Part shown: positions 44,308-52,803 of the stretch, piece by piece
Layout of the letters: each line of letters starts with the position of its first letter
Numbering within the stretch: position 1 is the stretch's first letter
From: an uncultured Croceitalea sp.
GTDB taxonomy: Bacteria; Bacteroidota; Bacteroidia; Flavobacteriales; Flavobacteriaceae
NCBI GenBank assembly: GCA_947495075.1
Contig: CANLXH010000001.1
Coordinates: 1,116,001-1,180,000, forward strand
Direction of reading: 5' to 3'
DNA length: 64,000 nt
Made by a program: the position numbers and the translations under genes
The notes under the pieces: model-generated
The model's input: only the letters and a program-made list of their open reading frames with translations
What the model was told of the DNA's origin: nothing
Database searches by the model: none

Positions 44308-44475
44308 ATGAAAATCATTAAAGAAATTATTGGTAACAGTGCCATAGGAAATAGTCCATATATACTTAAAACTATAGTATTAAGCATATTTACTACTATT
44401 TTCTTCACTCTTTGCATAATGCTTAGTATACTAATTAGATTTGGAAGTTCAACAGCTATTCAATTTGGTTACTGA
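44308..44475 (+). CDS. Small membrane protein, 55 residues
   Basis: A short frame begins MKIIKEIIGNSAIGN and contains one membrane segment (about 21-45) and a short polar tail (FGSSTAIQFGY). It is not similar to any family I know. The codon pattern and single helix fit a small membrane protein, but there is no supporting promoter or neighbour. It lies in a 540-base gap otherwise without large genes. Confidence 0.45.
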   Translation: MKIIKEIIGNSAIGNSPYILKTIVLSIFTTIFFTLCIMLSILIRFGSSTAIQFGY

Positions 44476-44554
44476 TTGAAATTTTAAATAAATAAAATGA
44501 TGTAGTAGTCTATTTCTTACAATTTTATTATCTTAGATAGGTAAACTTAGGCCT

Positions 44555-44707
44555 ATGACCGAAATTACTTCTAATACTTTCTTTCAGGTGTGTCCAAAAA
44601 AACGTAAAAAATACATTGATAGATGGTTTATCCTTTCAATGATATTTATGATACTAGGATTAGCATTAGCCATTCTAGCTTTAATAATGCTTCCTATTTG
44701 GACTTAA
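44555..44707 (+). CDS. Small membrane protein, 50 residues
   Basis: A short frame begins MTEITSNTFFQVCPKKRKKY and has one membrane helix (about 24-47) after a basic stretch. The positive-inside rule predicts N-in, C-out. Its stop overlaps the convergent carboxypeptidase stop by four bases. The function is unknown. Confidence 0.5.
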   Translation: MTEITSNTFFQVCPKKRKKYIDRWFILSMIFMILGLALAILALIMLPIWT

Positions 44708-46167
44708 TCTCTATATATTAAACCATTTCCAAATCCTTGATTTTGGATAGATTTATTAAGATCTATTAGAAAGCCATTAATAATAGCATGCGTTAGAACA
44801 CCTTCTTTTTCCAAAAAGAACGTAGGATTAACTCCTGTTAAAACTCTAAATTCACTTGGAAGTTTAAAATTACTATCTACTAAATGAAATGGTTTTTTTA
44901 TTGCGAAGCCTTCTTGTGGCAATGGAATTTTAAGATAAGCAATAGCAGATTTTAGTAATTCTACTGTATTACTAAAATTTGTATTTTGCATATTTGCATT
45001 CATCATTTTAGGTGGAACTATTTTATATCCAGTACCATTAAAAGTTTCATATCCATAATAGGTAGATAAATCTCCTTGGTCTACAATTATACTCTTATAA
45101 TAAAACTGGTTGTGCCCTTTTAAATCGATTTCCTGACGATTGATACCTAAATCAAGAATATATTCTTTTCCTAGTAATTCGTAGGTTACATTTTCTATTT
45201 TTAAATCGAATAAGTTTCTATCATTCCTTGGTATTTTTTCATATTCTTCAATAGGGATAGACTCATAACTTTTATTAGCTATGGTATATAATGCAGACAG
45301 TATGGATACATAATTTAGCTTACGTATTTCTTGTTTTTCAACATCATTTGCATAACCTCCAGACTCAATAAGGATAAGGCTTGTCCCCCACTTTGCGATA
45401 TTGTCACCAAATGCTCTTGGTTCAAAACCATCGTTATAACGACCAACTTGTCCCGGAGCATAGTTTTGAATGATTTTATTCATAAAAACAATCACCTTCA
45501 TTGCATTAGCTCTTACCTCATTTATATCTTTTTCATAATTATAAGCGGTAGCTAAATAAGAAATAGAGGCAGGTTTTTCTGTTCTTTCTGCATTGTAATA
45601 CGTACTTTGATCGTGTAGATTAAAACCAAAAGCAGCATCCAAACTATCTCGTACACGTTTTAAGGTTCTACTCTCTGGGGATTGTAAACGTAGTGCATCC
45701 CTATTAATATCTACTCCCAATGCGTTTCTTCGTTGAAAAACCTCTGCACCATCTGGATTTAACATGGGTAGAAAATGTAATGTTAAGTTGTCCAAAATGG
45801 TTTTTTTCTCCTTCCCAAAATCGTTACTATCTAAGAAGTTCAATATATCAAAAATCGCTTGTGTAGCTGTAGGTTCATTTCCATGCATTTGAGACCAAAG
45901 AAAAATATTGGTTTTACCTGAACCAATACTTATTAAGTTTAAGTCTCTTCCCTCAATGGATTCTCCAACTTTCTGAACTATAAACTTAGCGTTCCCCCTA
46001 AAATTATCAATCAGAGGCTGTAATTCTTGATGTTTTATTCTACGTTTTTCTAAATTATTTTCTTTGTATGTTTCATACGATTCATAGAGTGCTTCTGTAA
46101 TATTCTGCGCAGAAACTGTAGAAAAACATAGTGCTATGAAGTATATTAAAAAAAGTCCTGTTCTCAT
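44704..46167 (-). CDS. M14 family zinc carboxypeptidase
   Basis: 487 residues with a signal peptide ending TVSAQ. Zinc ligands are His95 and Glu98 (MHGNEPT) and His185 (GFNLHDQ); DINRDA carries the substrate-binding Asn155/Arg156, and ILIESGG contains the catalytic Glu. The C-terminal 170 residues form an uncharacterised beta extension. It is likely a periplasmic enzyme that trims peptidoglycan peptides or other peptides. One base separates it from the amidase gene upstream, forming a three-gene cell-wall operon. Confidence 0.92.
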   Translation of the reverse strand: MRTGLFLIYFIALCFSTVSAQNITEALYESYETYKENNLEKRRIKHQELQPLIDNFRGNAKFIVQKVGESIEGRDLNLISIGSGKTNIFLWSQMHGNEPTATQAIFDILNFLDSNDFGKEKKTILDNLTLHFLPMLNPDGAEVFQRRNALGVDINRDALRLQSPESRTLKRVRDSLDAAFGFNLHDQSTYYNAERTEKPASISYLATAYNYEKDINEVRANAMKVIVFMNKIIQNYAPGQVGRYNDGFEPRAFGDNIAKWGTSLILIESGGYANDVEKQEIRKLNYVSILSALYTIANKSYESIPIEEYEKIPRNDRNLFDLKIENVTYELLGKEYILDLGINRQEIDLKGHNQFYYKSIIVDQGDLSTYYGYETFNGTGYKIVPPKMMNANMQNTNFSNTVELLKSAIAYLKIPLPQEGFAIKKPFHLVDSNFKLPSEFRVLTGVNPTFFLEKEGVLTHAIINGFLIDLNKSIQNQGFGNGLIYRD

Positions 46168-46168
46168 T

Positions 46169-46828
46169 CTATTTTTTTAATGGTATTGGAATAAAATTAA
46201 TTTTTTTAGTAGCTTTTCGAACTTCTAACATAAAGTCTTCTCCAGGATCAGTTTTCTTAGTTCGATACCCATCGTCTTTTTCTAACCACAGTGGATGATT
46301 TTCAAAATTAGTGTATTCATAATGACCAATTAAAAAATCAATGTCATATTTTTTAGCCAAATAGTTAACCAATTTAATATTGGATTTTAGTTGTTTTTTA
46401 GTCAATGGAGAATCTTTTGTACCACCAACATTTTCTATTCCAATAGAACAATGGTTTAGTCCAATAACATGTCTTCCCATATAATTTTCTGGCATCATTC
46501 TATAAATGGTACCGTCTTTATCTACCAAAAAATGAGTAGATACATTTAGACCACTCACATTTTTTATATCTGGTCTCCAGCTAGGTAATGTGCTTTTGTA
46601 AAAGGCATCAAAAGACCCTTCAAAAGTTGGAATTGCTGTCCAATGCAGCACAATCATTTTTGGAACTATTTTAATAGATTCATTCTCTAAACCATATCTA
46701 TTCTTCATGTAAGCCTTAGTCAGTGCTATACGTTGATTATCAAATTTAATAGGTTTATCAATAATCGAATTGGTAACGCTACAACTACATACAGTTAAAA
46801 GAAAGAGTATAAATAGTAATTTTTTCAA
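46169..46828 (-). CDS. N-acetylmuramoyl-L-alanine amidase lipoprotein
   Basis: 219 residues with a lipobox in LTVCSCS. The Amidase_2 zinc domain shows VLHWTAIPTFEGSF, STHFLVDKDGTIYRMMPE, RHVIGLNHCSIGIENVGG and LIGHYEY. It cleaves the bond between MurNAc and L-Ala. Its start overlaps the upstream 3D-domain gene by four bases. Confidence 0.92.
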   Translation of the reverse strand: MKKLLFILFLLTVCSCSVTNSIIDKPIKFDNQRIALTKAYMKNRYGLENESIKIVPKMIVLHWTAIPTFEGSFDAFYKSTLPSWRPDIKNVSGLNVSTHFLVDKDGTIYRMMPENYMGRHVIGLNHCSIGIENVGGTKDSPLTKKQLKSNIKLVNYLAKKYDIDFLIGHYEYTNFENHPLWLEKDDGYRTKKTDPGEDFMLEVRKATKKINFIPIPLKK

Positions 46829-47259
46829 GGTATACTATTTTTAGTTGTTGAATCTTTAGGAATGGCGTAACAAATAAATAGTTTTTGCCTTCCCCATTTT
46901 CTTGCCTTTTTAACATCTTTACCCATATAAATATCTATACGCTTTCTCCACCTTCGATTCATTTTATCTTTTACTAAAAAAGTATCTTTCATAGAGTCAA
47001 TAGTTATCATTGAATTATGAGTTATTCCTAAAGCTAATAAATCTCTCGATACTGCCACTACTTTCATTCCTGGTTTTAAAGTATCTCCCCAAGCTGCAAT
47101 ATTTGGATTGCCTTGAGTTTGCCATACTACAGAGTTGTAGGCAGAAACTGTTACTTCAAGACCGTGCCAATTAAATTTGCTAGACTTAACTTTCTCTTCT
47201 TTTGTTATACAAGAAAGAAAACAAACTAAAAGGATTGTATATACTGCTAATTTTGCCAA
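46825..47259 (-). CDS. 3D-domain (double-psi beta-barrel) lipoprotein
   Basis: 144 residues with a lipobox in LLVCFLSCITK. The barrel domain shows VTVSAYNSVVWQTQGNP, WGDTLKPGMKVVAVSRDL and the aspartates of KDKMNRRW and RIDIYMGKDVKKA, typical of 3D proteins related to MltA and YuiC. It probably acts on peptidoglycan glycan strands. It is the first gene of the operon with the amidase and carboxypeptidase genes. Confidence 0.85.
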   Translation of the reverse strand: MAKLAVYTILLVCFLSCITKEEKVKSSKFNWHGLEVTVSAYNSVVWQTQGNPNIAAWGDTLKPGMKVVAVSRDLLALGITHNSMITIDSMKDTFLVKDKMNRRWRKRIDIYMGKDVKKARKWGRQKLFICYAIPKDSTTKNSIP

Positions 47260-47361
47260 AGTATAATATCTAAAGAAAGCGCTCTAAACTACACAAAATC
47301 TATCATACGGGTATTGAAAGGCATTGAAACTATTATGCAGTTTGCGTAGCTTTGCATTGTT

Positions 47362-47763
47362 ATGAAAGAAGAAAAGAAACCAGATTATATTGTTTTTGAT
47401 GAAGAAACGCAGTCTTACAATAGTAAACTACTACCCTACTCCAGTAATGTCTCTGCCCCAAAGATTACACCGCCAGATGTAACTTCTTGGAAAAATACAA
47501 GCATCATAAGTGCAAATAATCAATTCAAAGCAAAATACGAAGCCATACAGGAGGAATACAAGGAAATGATGCAAGAGTTTGAGTATAATTCTTTGGTATA
47601 CAACGCTAAATTCAATTTTGAACCTGTTGTTGGTAAGATTTACCATCTATACCGGTCTAAAGATGATAGCACTTTTCTATCCTTAATTCTACCAAACGAA
47701 TGTAATTTTGAGCACCTAGGCACTTTTAAATTAGGGCCAGATAAAACTTGGGAAAAATTATAA
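47362..47763 (+). CDS. DUF2452 family protein
   Basis: 133 residues, cytoplasmic. The sequence (KPDYIVFDEETQSYNSKLLPYSSNV in pieces, FEPVVGKIYHLYR, FLSLILPNEC, FKLGPDKTWEKL) fits DUF2452, a conserved small family without known function. Its 3' end overlaps the convergent pirin gene by six bases. It is divergent from the cell-wall operon. Confidence 0.85.
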   Translation: MKEEKKPDYIVFDEETQSYNSKLLPYSSNVSAPKITPPDVTSWKNTSIISANNQFKAKYEAIQEEYKEMMQEFEYNSLVYNAKFNFEPVVGKIYHLYRSKDDSTFLSLILPNECNFEHLGTFKLGPDKTWEKL

Positions 47764-48633
47764 ACCAGATAACGGTACGTAGCTAGAATCAGATTTCATC
47801 ATTGGGAAGGTTCTATTCTGCCATTGCTTTTTAGCGTTTTCTATCCGTTCTTTTGATGAAGAAACAAAATTCCAATAGATATGAGATTCTTTCTCGAAAG
47901 GTTCTCCACCGAACAATAATAGGTGTGAATTGGGTTGAAGTTCTATTTTACAGACGCCTTCTACCTTGCTCACTAAAATATTTCCTTTTGGTACAATCTC
48001 TTCACAAGCTTTAATGCTTCCTTCCACAATACAGATACCGATTTCTCCTTTTAATTTCCCTGTAACATCTAACTTAGAGATGTCTTTATTCTTTATTTCT
48101 ACCATAAAAAGAGGTGAGAATGTCGGAACTGGAGATTTTCTGCCATAACCTTCACCAGCAACAAGGGTAAAAAAAATACCCCCTTCTTCCCATTGGGGTA
48201 AATCTGTATTGGAAATATGATGAAAGCTAGGAGCAATTTCTTCATGCTCTTTTGGTAATGCTACCCAAATTTGATATCCATGAACTATAAATTCTTTTCC
48301 ATTCCTTAAATGTTGTGGAGTTCGCTCGGTATGTGAAACTCCACAACCTGCGGTCATCCAATTTACCGAGCCTGGTTTTATTAACTGTTTGGTACCCAAA
48401 CTATCTTCATGCATAAGTTCACCTTCTAACATAAAAGTTAAAGTAGATAAACCAATATGTGGGTGTTGGTCTACGTCCATATAATTATTTGGGCCAAGTT
48501 TTGTGGGCCCCATATGGTCTATAAAGATGAATGGACCAATCATTCTTTTTTTTCTAAACGGAATTAATCTACCCACCAAGAAATCTCCGATATCCCTACT
48601 TCTTTCTTCTATTATTAAACCAACGCTAGACAT
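47758..48633 (-). CDS. Pirin family protein
   Basis: 291 residues, bicupin. The metal-binding region is QHPHIGLSTLTFMLEGEL with the later HxE (MHEDSLG), and the N-terminal block is GRLIPFRKKRMIGPFIFIDH; GGEPFEKESHIYWNFV is typical of the C-terminal cupin. Some pirins are quercetinases; others are redox-sensing regulators, and the role here is unknown. It is divergent from the serine hydrolase at 48689. Confidence 0.92.
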   Translation of the reverse strand: MSSVGLIIEERSRDIGDFLVGRLIPFRKKRMIGPFIFIDHMGPTKLGPNNYMDVDQHPHIGLSTLTFMLEGELMHEDSLGTKQLIKPGSVNWMTAGCGVSHTERTPQHLRNGKEFIVHGYQIWVALPKEHEEIAPSFHHISNTDLPQWEEGGIFFTLVAGEGYGRKSPVPTFSPLFMVEIKNKDISKLDVTGKLKGEIGICIVEGSIKACEEIVPKGNILVSKVEGVCKIELQPNSHLLLFGGEPFEKESHIYWNFVSSSKERIENAKKQWQNRTFPMMKSDSSYVPLSGL

Positions 48634-48688
48634 CCTATTATCATTTCCTATTTTCGTTATAGAAAGTTACATAATACATTTTGATACG

Positions 48689-50026
48689 ATGAAAATATTC
48701 AAACGAATTTTAGTGCTTTTTTTAGTAGTGGTTGGCGTTGTTGTTTTTCTTAACTACCCAAAACTGAATATAATTTCTGGCTATGCGTCAAAATATATGG
48801 CTTCTAGTGTTCTAGTAGGAAGACATTCTCCAGATTCTATACTTGCTAATGACTTGGATATGCCCCTGGTTAAATTAGCAACTACAACGTATAGCTTAAA
48901 AAAAGCCTCAGCATCTGCTAGTGTGTATGGATTAATGAGAAGAAAAGCCATAGATAGGCAAGGTTTAGGAACTGTCTTAGTCAATGGGGATTATCGAGAT
49001 GGAGAAATGTATAAACAACCACGACGTGACACTGTAAAAATTGCAAAACCATATCCGTATGGGCATTTAAAACCTATAGACACTATTTTCCCAGAAATCG
49101 ATTACAATCAATTACAAAAAGCAGTAGCATTAGCCTTTAAAAACCCTCAAGTACAAAAGACTAGAACGCTTTTAGTACTTTATAAAGGGCATTTGCTTAC
49201 AGAAAAGTATATAAATGGGTTCTCCAAAGAAACACCAATACTAGGATGGTCTATGACTAAAAGCCTTCTGGCCACATGTTTTGGTATTCTAGAATATAAG
49301 GGGAAAATAAAGACTGATTGGCGGGCGCCAATAACAGATTGGAAAAACGATGAAAGAAAAGAAATTACGTTGAACCATTTATTACGAATGCAAAGTGGTC
49401 TAGAATGGAATGAAGATTATAAAACCATTTCTGATGTTACTAAAATGCTTTTCCTAGATTCTGATATGACTCTGGTCCAAAGAAGCAAAAAGGCTATAGC
49501 TAAGCCTACAGAGATATGGAATTACTCCTCTGGAACTACCAACTTATTATCAGGTATTTTACGCCAACAGTTCCGAACCCAATCAGAATACTTAGATTTC
49601 CCATACAATGCTTTTATTGATAAAATAGGAGCGCATTCTATGCTTCTAGAAGCTGATTTAATGGGAAACTATGTTGGTTCTTCCTATGGTTGGGCAAGTA
49701 CTAGAGACTGGGCACGCGTTGGGCAATTGTATTTAAATAAAGGGAATTGGAATGGCGAACAACTATTTCATGAAGATTGGATAAACTATATCACCACACC
49801 AACAAAACACTCCAATGGAAGGTATGGTGCTCATTTTTGGTTAAATTTTGGAGGCATTTATCCAGATGTACCAAAAGACCTTTATTCTTTAAATGGGTTT
49901 CAGGGGCAACATGTATTTATAATACCTTCAAAAGACTTAGTAGTAGTTAGAACTGGATTAGCTGAAAATCCAATTTTTGATGTAAACCAATTTCTATCTG
50001 CATTGGTGGCAACGATTCAAGACTAG
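48689..50026 (+). CDS. Membrane-anchored serine hydrolase (beta-lactamase fold)
   Basis: 445 residues from the ATG at 48689; the open frame extends back to 48503 but would run into the pirin gene and lose the signal helix (MKIFKRILVLFLVVVGVVVF). The SxxK nucleophile is SMTK (GWSMTKSLLATCF), the second motif is the Tyr in WNYSSGTTN, and the late region is GFQGQHVFIIPSKDLVVV. Such enzymes are esterases or peptidases acting in the envelope. The duplicated noncoding unit lies 33 bases downstream. Confidence 0.9.
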   Translation: MKIFKRILVLFLVVVGVVVFLNYPKLNIISGYASKYMASSVLVGRHSPDSILANDLDMPLVKLATTTYSLKKASASASVYGLMRRKAIDRQGLGTVLVNGDYRDGEMYKQPRRDTVKIAKPYPYGHLKPIDTIFPEIDYNQLQKAVALAFKNPQVQKTRTLLVLYKGHLLTEKYINGFSKETPILGWSMTKSLLATCFGILEYKGKIKTDWRAPITDWKNDERKEITLNHLLRMQSGLEWNEDYKTISDVTKMLFLDSDMTLVQRSKKAIAKPTEIWNYSSGTTNLLSGILRQQFRTQSEYLDFPYNAFIDKIGAHSMLLEADLMGNYVGSSYGWASTRDWARVGQLYLNKGNWNGEQLFHEDWINYITTPTKHSNGRYGAHFWLNFGGIYPDVPKDLYSLNGFQGQHVFIIPSKDLVVVRTGLAENPIFDVNQFLSALVATIQD

Positions 50027-50058
50027 TTTTATTGCTTAAATATCAGTTTTTACTCCGC

Positions 50059-50215
50059 ATACCACAAAAGGAGGTTACTTCACAACAATAATTTCATATC
50101 AGAGCGCTCTGCTACTACATTTACAGTGTAATAATCAAGTAAATAAATTTTTTCATTTTCATATAGTGTTCTCGTAAAAGAGCCTTTGTCGAACAGACAG
50201 GGCTCTTTTTAATTT
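50059..50215. repeat. 157-bp duplicated noncoding unit, copy 1
   Basis: It matches 50303-50459 over its full 157 bases with six substitutions, all transitions. The unit opens ATACCACAAAAGGAGG and ends in a hairpin with a T-run (50175-50211). This copy contains the palindrome AGAGCGCTCT, which is broken in copy 2. No sensible ORF. It may be a small RNA with its terminator. Confidence 0.9.
50175..50211. terminator. Terminator hairpin of unit copy 1
   Basis: AAAAGAGCC pairs with GGCTCTTTT, with an inner TGTC/GACA pairing; a T-run follows on the plus strand. The minus strand also has a T-run, so it may serve both directions. Confidence 0.7.
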
Positions 50216-50302
50216 GTACCTACTTTATTCTTAATTAAAATATTAGAACTTCTAAATATATCTAACCTGAAATAATTGCCTTATAAAGTTAAAATTCTCA
50301 TT
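50216..50302. other. Spacer between the two 157-bp units
   Basis: 87 bases, very AT-rich, with no gene. It holds CCTTATAAAGT, which recurs just after the second unit (50462-50472), suggesting that the duplication may have been longer than 157 bp. Confidence 0.4.
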
Positions 50303-50459
50303 ATACCACAAAAGGAGGTTACTTCACAACAATAATTTTATATCAGGGTGTTCTACTACTACATTTACAGTGTAATAATCAAGTAAATAAATTTTTTCAT
50401 TTTCATATAGTGTTCTCGTAAAAGAGCCTTTGTCGAATAGACAGGGCTCTTTTTAATTT
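50303..50459. repeat. 157-bp duplicated noncoding unit, copy 2
   Basis: Same orientation, 244 bp after copy 1. It keeps the GGAGG word, the AT-rich middle and the terminator hairpin (loop change C to T only). Four of six differences cluster in an 11-base stretch that holds the palindrome in copy 1. Confidence 0.9.
50419..50455. terminator. Terminator hairpin of unit copy 2
   Basis: Same stem as in copy 1; the loop reads GAATA in place of GAACA. It lies 46 bases from the menB stop on the opposite strand and may also end menB transcription. Confidence 0.7.
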
Positions 50460-50501
50460 AACCTTATAAAGTCTCTTTATCTAAAATGAATTTGCTTGCT
50501 A

Positions 50502-51344
50502 TTATGGCAACCATTTGTCTTTACCAAAATCTGGTTTACGTTTCTCTAAAAATGCATTGCGCCCTTCTTTGGCCTCTTCAGTCATGTATGCGAGTCTGGT
50601 AGCCTCACCAGCAAAAACTTGTTGGCCTACCATTCCGTCATCAGTTAGATTCATAGCAAATTTTAGCATTTTAATAGAGGTTGGAGATTTTTCCAATACT
50701 TCTTGTGCCCATTCATAAGCAGTTGATTCTAGTTCCTTATGTGGGATAACAGCATTAACCATCCCCATTTCAAAAGCTTCTTGCGCAGAGTAATTTCTAC
50801 CCAAAAAGAAAATTTCGCGCGCCTTCTTCTGCCCGACCATTTTGGCCAGGTATGCAGAGCCATAACCACCATCGAAACTGGTAACATCTGCATCTGTCTG
50901 CTTAAAAATAGCATGTTCTTTGCTAGCTAAAGTCATGTCACAGACTACATGTAAACTATGTCCGCCACCTACGGCCCAACCAGGGACCACAGCTATGACC
51001 ACTTTAGGCATAAAACGTATCATGCGTTGTACTTCTAAAATATTTAAGCGATGTTGACCATCTTGTCCAACATAGCCTTGATGTCCCCTAGCCTTTTGGT
51101 CACCACCGCTACAAAAAGACCAAATACTGTCTTTGGTAGAAGGCCCTTCAGCCGAAAGTAAAACTACCCCAATACTGGTGTCTTCTTGGGCATCATAAAA
51201 AGCTTTTATTAATTCACTAGTAGTGTTTGGTCTAAAAGCATTTCGCACATTGGGGCGATTAAATGCAATACGCGCTACACCATTGCTTTTTTTATAGGTA
51301 ATGTCTTCAAATTCGATAGCAGTTTTCCAATTGGGTGATTCCAT
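50502..51344 (-). CDS. menB: 1,4-dihydroxy-2-naphthoyl-CoA synthase MenB
   Basis: 280 residues of the crotonase fold. Family-specific blocks are RIAFNRPNVRNAFRPNT, WSFCSGGDQKARG, VPGWAVGGGHSLHVVCDM, DVTSFDGGYGSAYLA and FFLGRNYSAQEAFEMG, which match MenB rather than general enoyl-CoA hydratases. It converts o-succinylbenzoyl-CoA in menaquinone synthesis. No other men gene is adjacent. Confidence 0.95.
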   Translation of the reverse strand: MESPNWKTAIEFEDITYKKSNGVARIAFNRPNVRNAFRPNTTSELIKAFYDAQEDTSIGVVLLSAEGPSTKDSIWSFCSGGDQKARGHQGYVGQDGQHRLNILEVQRMIRFMPKVVIAVVPGWAVGGGHSLHVVCDMTLASKEHAIFKQTDADVTSFDGGYGSAYLAKMVGQKKAREIFFLGRNYSAQEAFEMGMVNAVIPHKELESTAYEWAQEVLEKSPTSIKMLKFAMNLTDDGMVGQQVFAGEATRLAYMTEEAKEGRNAFLEKRKPDFGKDKWLP

Positions 51345-51384
51345 AAATATTTATTTACAGTTGTAAAATTAATGGTTTTGTTTG

Positions 51385-51483
51385 GTCATTTCGAACGAAT
51401 GTGGGAAATCTAACCCATGTTACTTAATATCTAAGACTAGATTTCTCAATCGTAATTCTTTGAATTTCTCATATCGAACTGAC
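51385..51483. repeat. Degenerate REP-like palindromic element
   Basis: GTCATTTCGAACGAATGTGG opens the unit and ATATCGAACTGACGA closes it, with inner GAAATCTA and TAGATTTC arms. This form (GTCATTTCGA followed by GAAATCT and the inverted half) is a common interspersed repeat of Flavobacteriia. It is worn and present once in this window. It lies upstream of menB. Confidence 0.55.
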
Positions 51484-51557
51484 GAAGTAGTTGTAAAAAC
51501 CTTTGAAGAATAATACGGGCTAAAAACTTGAAATATCCAAATTTTTAAACGAAACCT

Positions 51558-52775
51558 CTATTTTTTCTTGTTCTTTTCCGCTATCCACTTACTCATATAC
51601 TTGGTGCTTGCCATAGTTTGATGTTGCAAAAGTGACCCTATAAAATTTTTGTTACGGTGTTCTTGTAGTTTATTTTTTAGTATATCAATCTTGCTAAATA
51701 ATGTGGGTGCTAATTGCTCTTTGGAAAAATAAATACTAAGTATTTTGAACCCTAGCTGTTGCATTTTTAACCATTCTTCCTTGTTAGTATAAATACCAAT
51801 AGCTTTTTGAGCAAATTCTAAAGCATTATCATAACTAATTCCAACATCGGGAATTCCTTCTGCTCCTATTGCAGTGGTAATAGTAGGCGTTCCATTTCGT
51901 ATACCATCTATTACTTTTCCTTTAAGTCCAGCGCCGAAACGTAACGGCGCTAAGTTAACACGAGTATTCTGTAATGTTTTATCCAAATCTTTTAACCATC
52001 CATGAACAAGGAAACCAGTAGACGGGTCATGCATTTGGTTAATTTGTTGCGGTAAATAGGCACCGTAAACATTTAGTTTAGAGTTGGGAAGTTCATTTCT
52101 GATAGCTGGCCATATGCTTTCATTCAAATATTTTATAGCATCTACGTTGGGTGCATGTTTTCCATTACCTATAAAAATGAAATCTTTTCGCGCTTCAAAA
52201 GTGGGAGGTTCTTTAAGACTTTCTTCAAGCATAAACGGTAATGTGAATAATATATCTTCTGGTATACTAAATACACTTTTAAGTAGTTTAGTTTCAGCTG
52301 GTGAAATTATTAATGTTAAGTCAGATCTGTAAATACTTGCGAGTTCTCGTTTAGTAATATCACTTTCCAACCATTTTTCTGTAGTGAACTCCTCCCCTTT
52401 TTTATGACAGGCTTCTCGTGTGTTTCTAAGTGAATGTAAATCTTCTGTATTAAGAATTCGTAAGGCTTGTGGTGCAAATTCAGCCACACGCCACCCAAAC
52501 TGCTCTTCAATCATAAAACGGTCAAAAATCACAATAGTTGGTTTTAGATTTTTTATAAAATCATCAAAAGAGCTTTGATTTAGTTGTATCTGGACTGTTT
52601 TAATCTCAAGATCGGCAAGATTAGCTGAATATGCTGTATGCTGCGCGGTACTCGCAAAAACTACTTCATAGCAACTCTCTTTAAAACTTGTTAGTAGTTG
52701 TAACATACGACGACCAGCGGCTGTAGTTTCCGGTTCTGGCCAAACAAAACCTATAAAAAGGGCTTTCTTACTCAA
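51558..52775 (-). CDS. Glycosyltransferase (GT4-like, GT-B fold)
   Basis: 405 residues. The N-terminal half starts ALFIGFVWPEPETTAAGRR, a common opening of GT-B enzymes acting on surface glycans. The C-terminal half has FIGNGKHAPNVDAIKYL and the donor-binding region GAGLKGKVIDGIRNGTPTI plus AIGAEGIPD. Donor and acceptor are unknown. It is 28 bases downstream of the helicase gene. Confidence 0.87.
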   Translation of the reverse strand: MSKKALFIGFVWPEPETTAAGRRMLQLLTSFKESCYEVVFASTAQHTAYSANLADLEIKTVQIQLNQSSFDDFIKNLKPTIVIFDRFMIEEQFGWRVAEFAPQALRILNTEDLHSLRNTREACHKKGEEFTTEKWLESDITKRELASIYRSDLTLIISPAETKLLKSVFSIPEDILFTLPFMLEESLKEPPTFEARKDFIFIGNGKHAPNVDAIKYLNESIWPAIRNELPNSKLNVYGAYLPQQINQMHDPSTGFLVHGWLKDLDKTLQNTRVNLAPLRFGAGLKGKVIDGIRNGTPTITTAIGAEGIPDVGISYDNALEFAQKAIGIYTNKEEWLKMQQLGFKILSIYFSKEQLAPTLFSKIDILKNKLQEHRNKNFIGSLLQHQTMASTKYMSKWIAEKNKKK

Positions 52776-52803
52776 TATAAATAAAATAAAAGCCTTTGTA
52801 AGA

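Noticed and set aside
48503-48688. N-terminal extension of the serine hydrolase frame
   Set aside because: It overlaps the pirin start region and would bury the signal helix; the ATG at 48689 is preferred.
50059-50215. Minus-strand leader peptide (MKMKKFIYLIITL) inside the duplicated unit
   Set aside because: Only 13 codons, no gene follows it on that strand in either copy, and the unit is better explained as noncoding RNA or terminator DNA.
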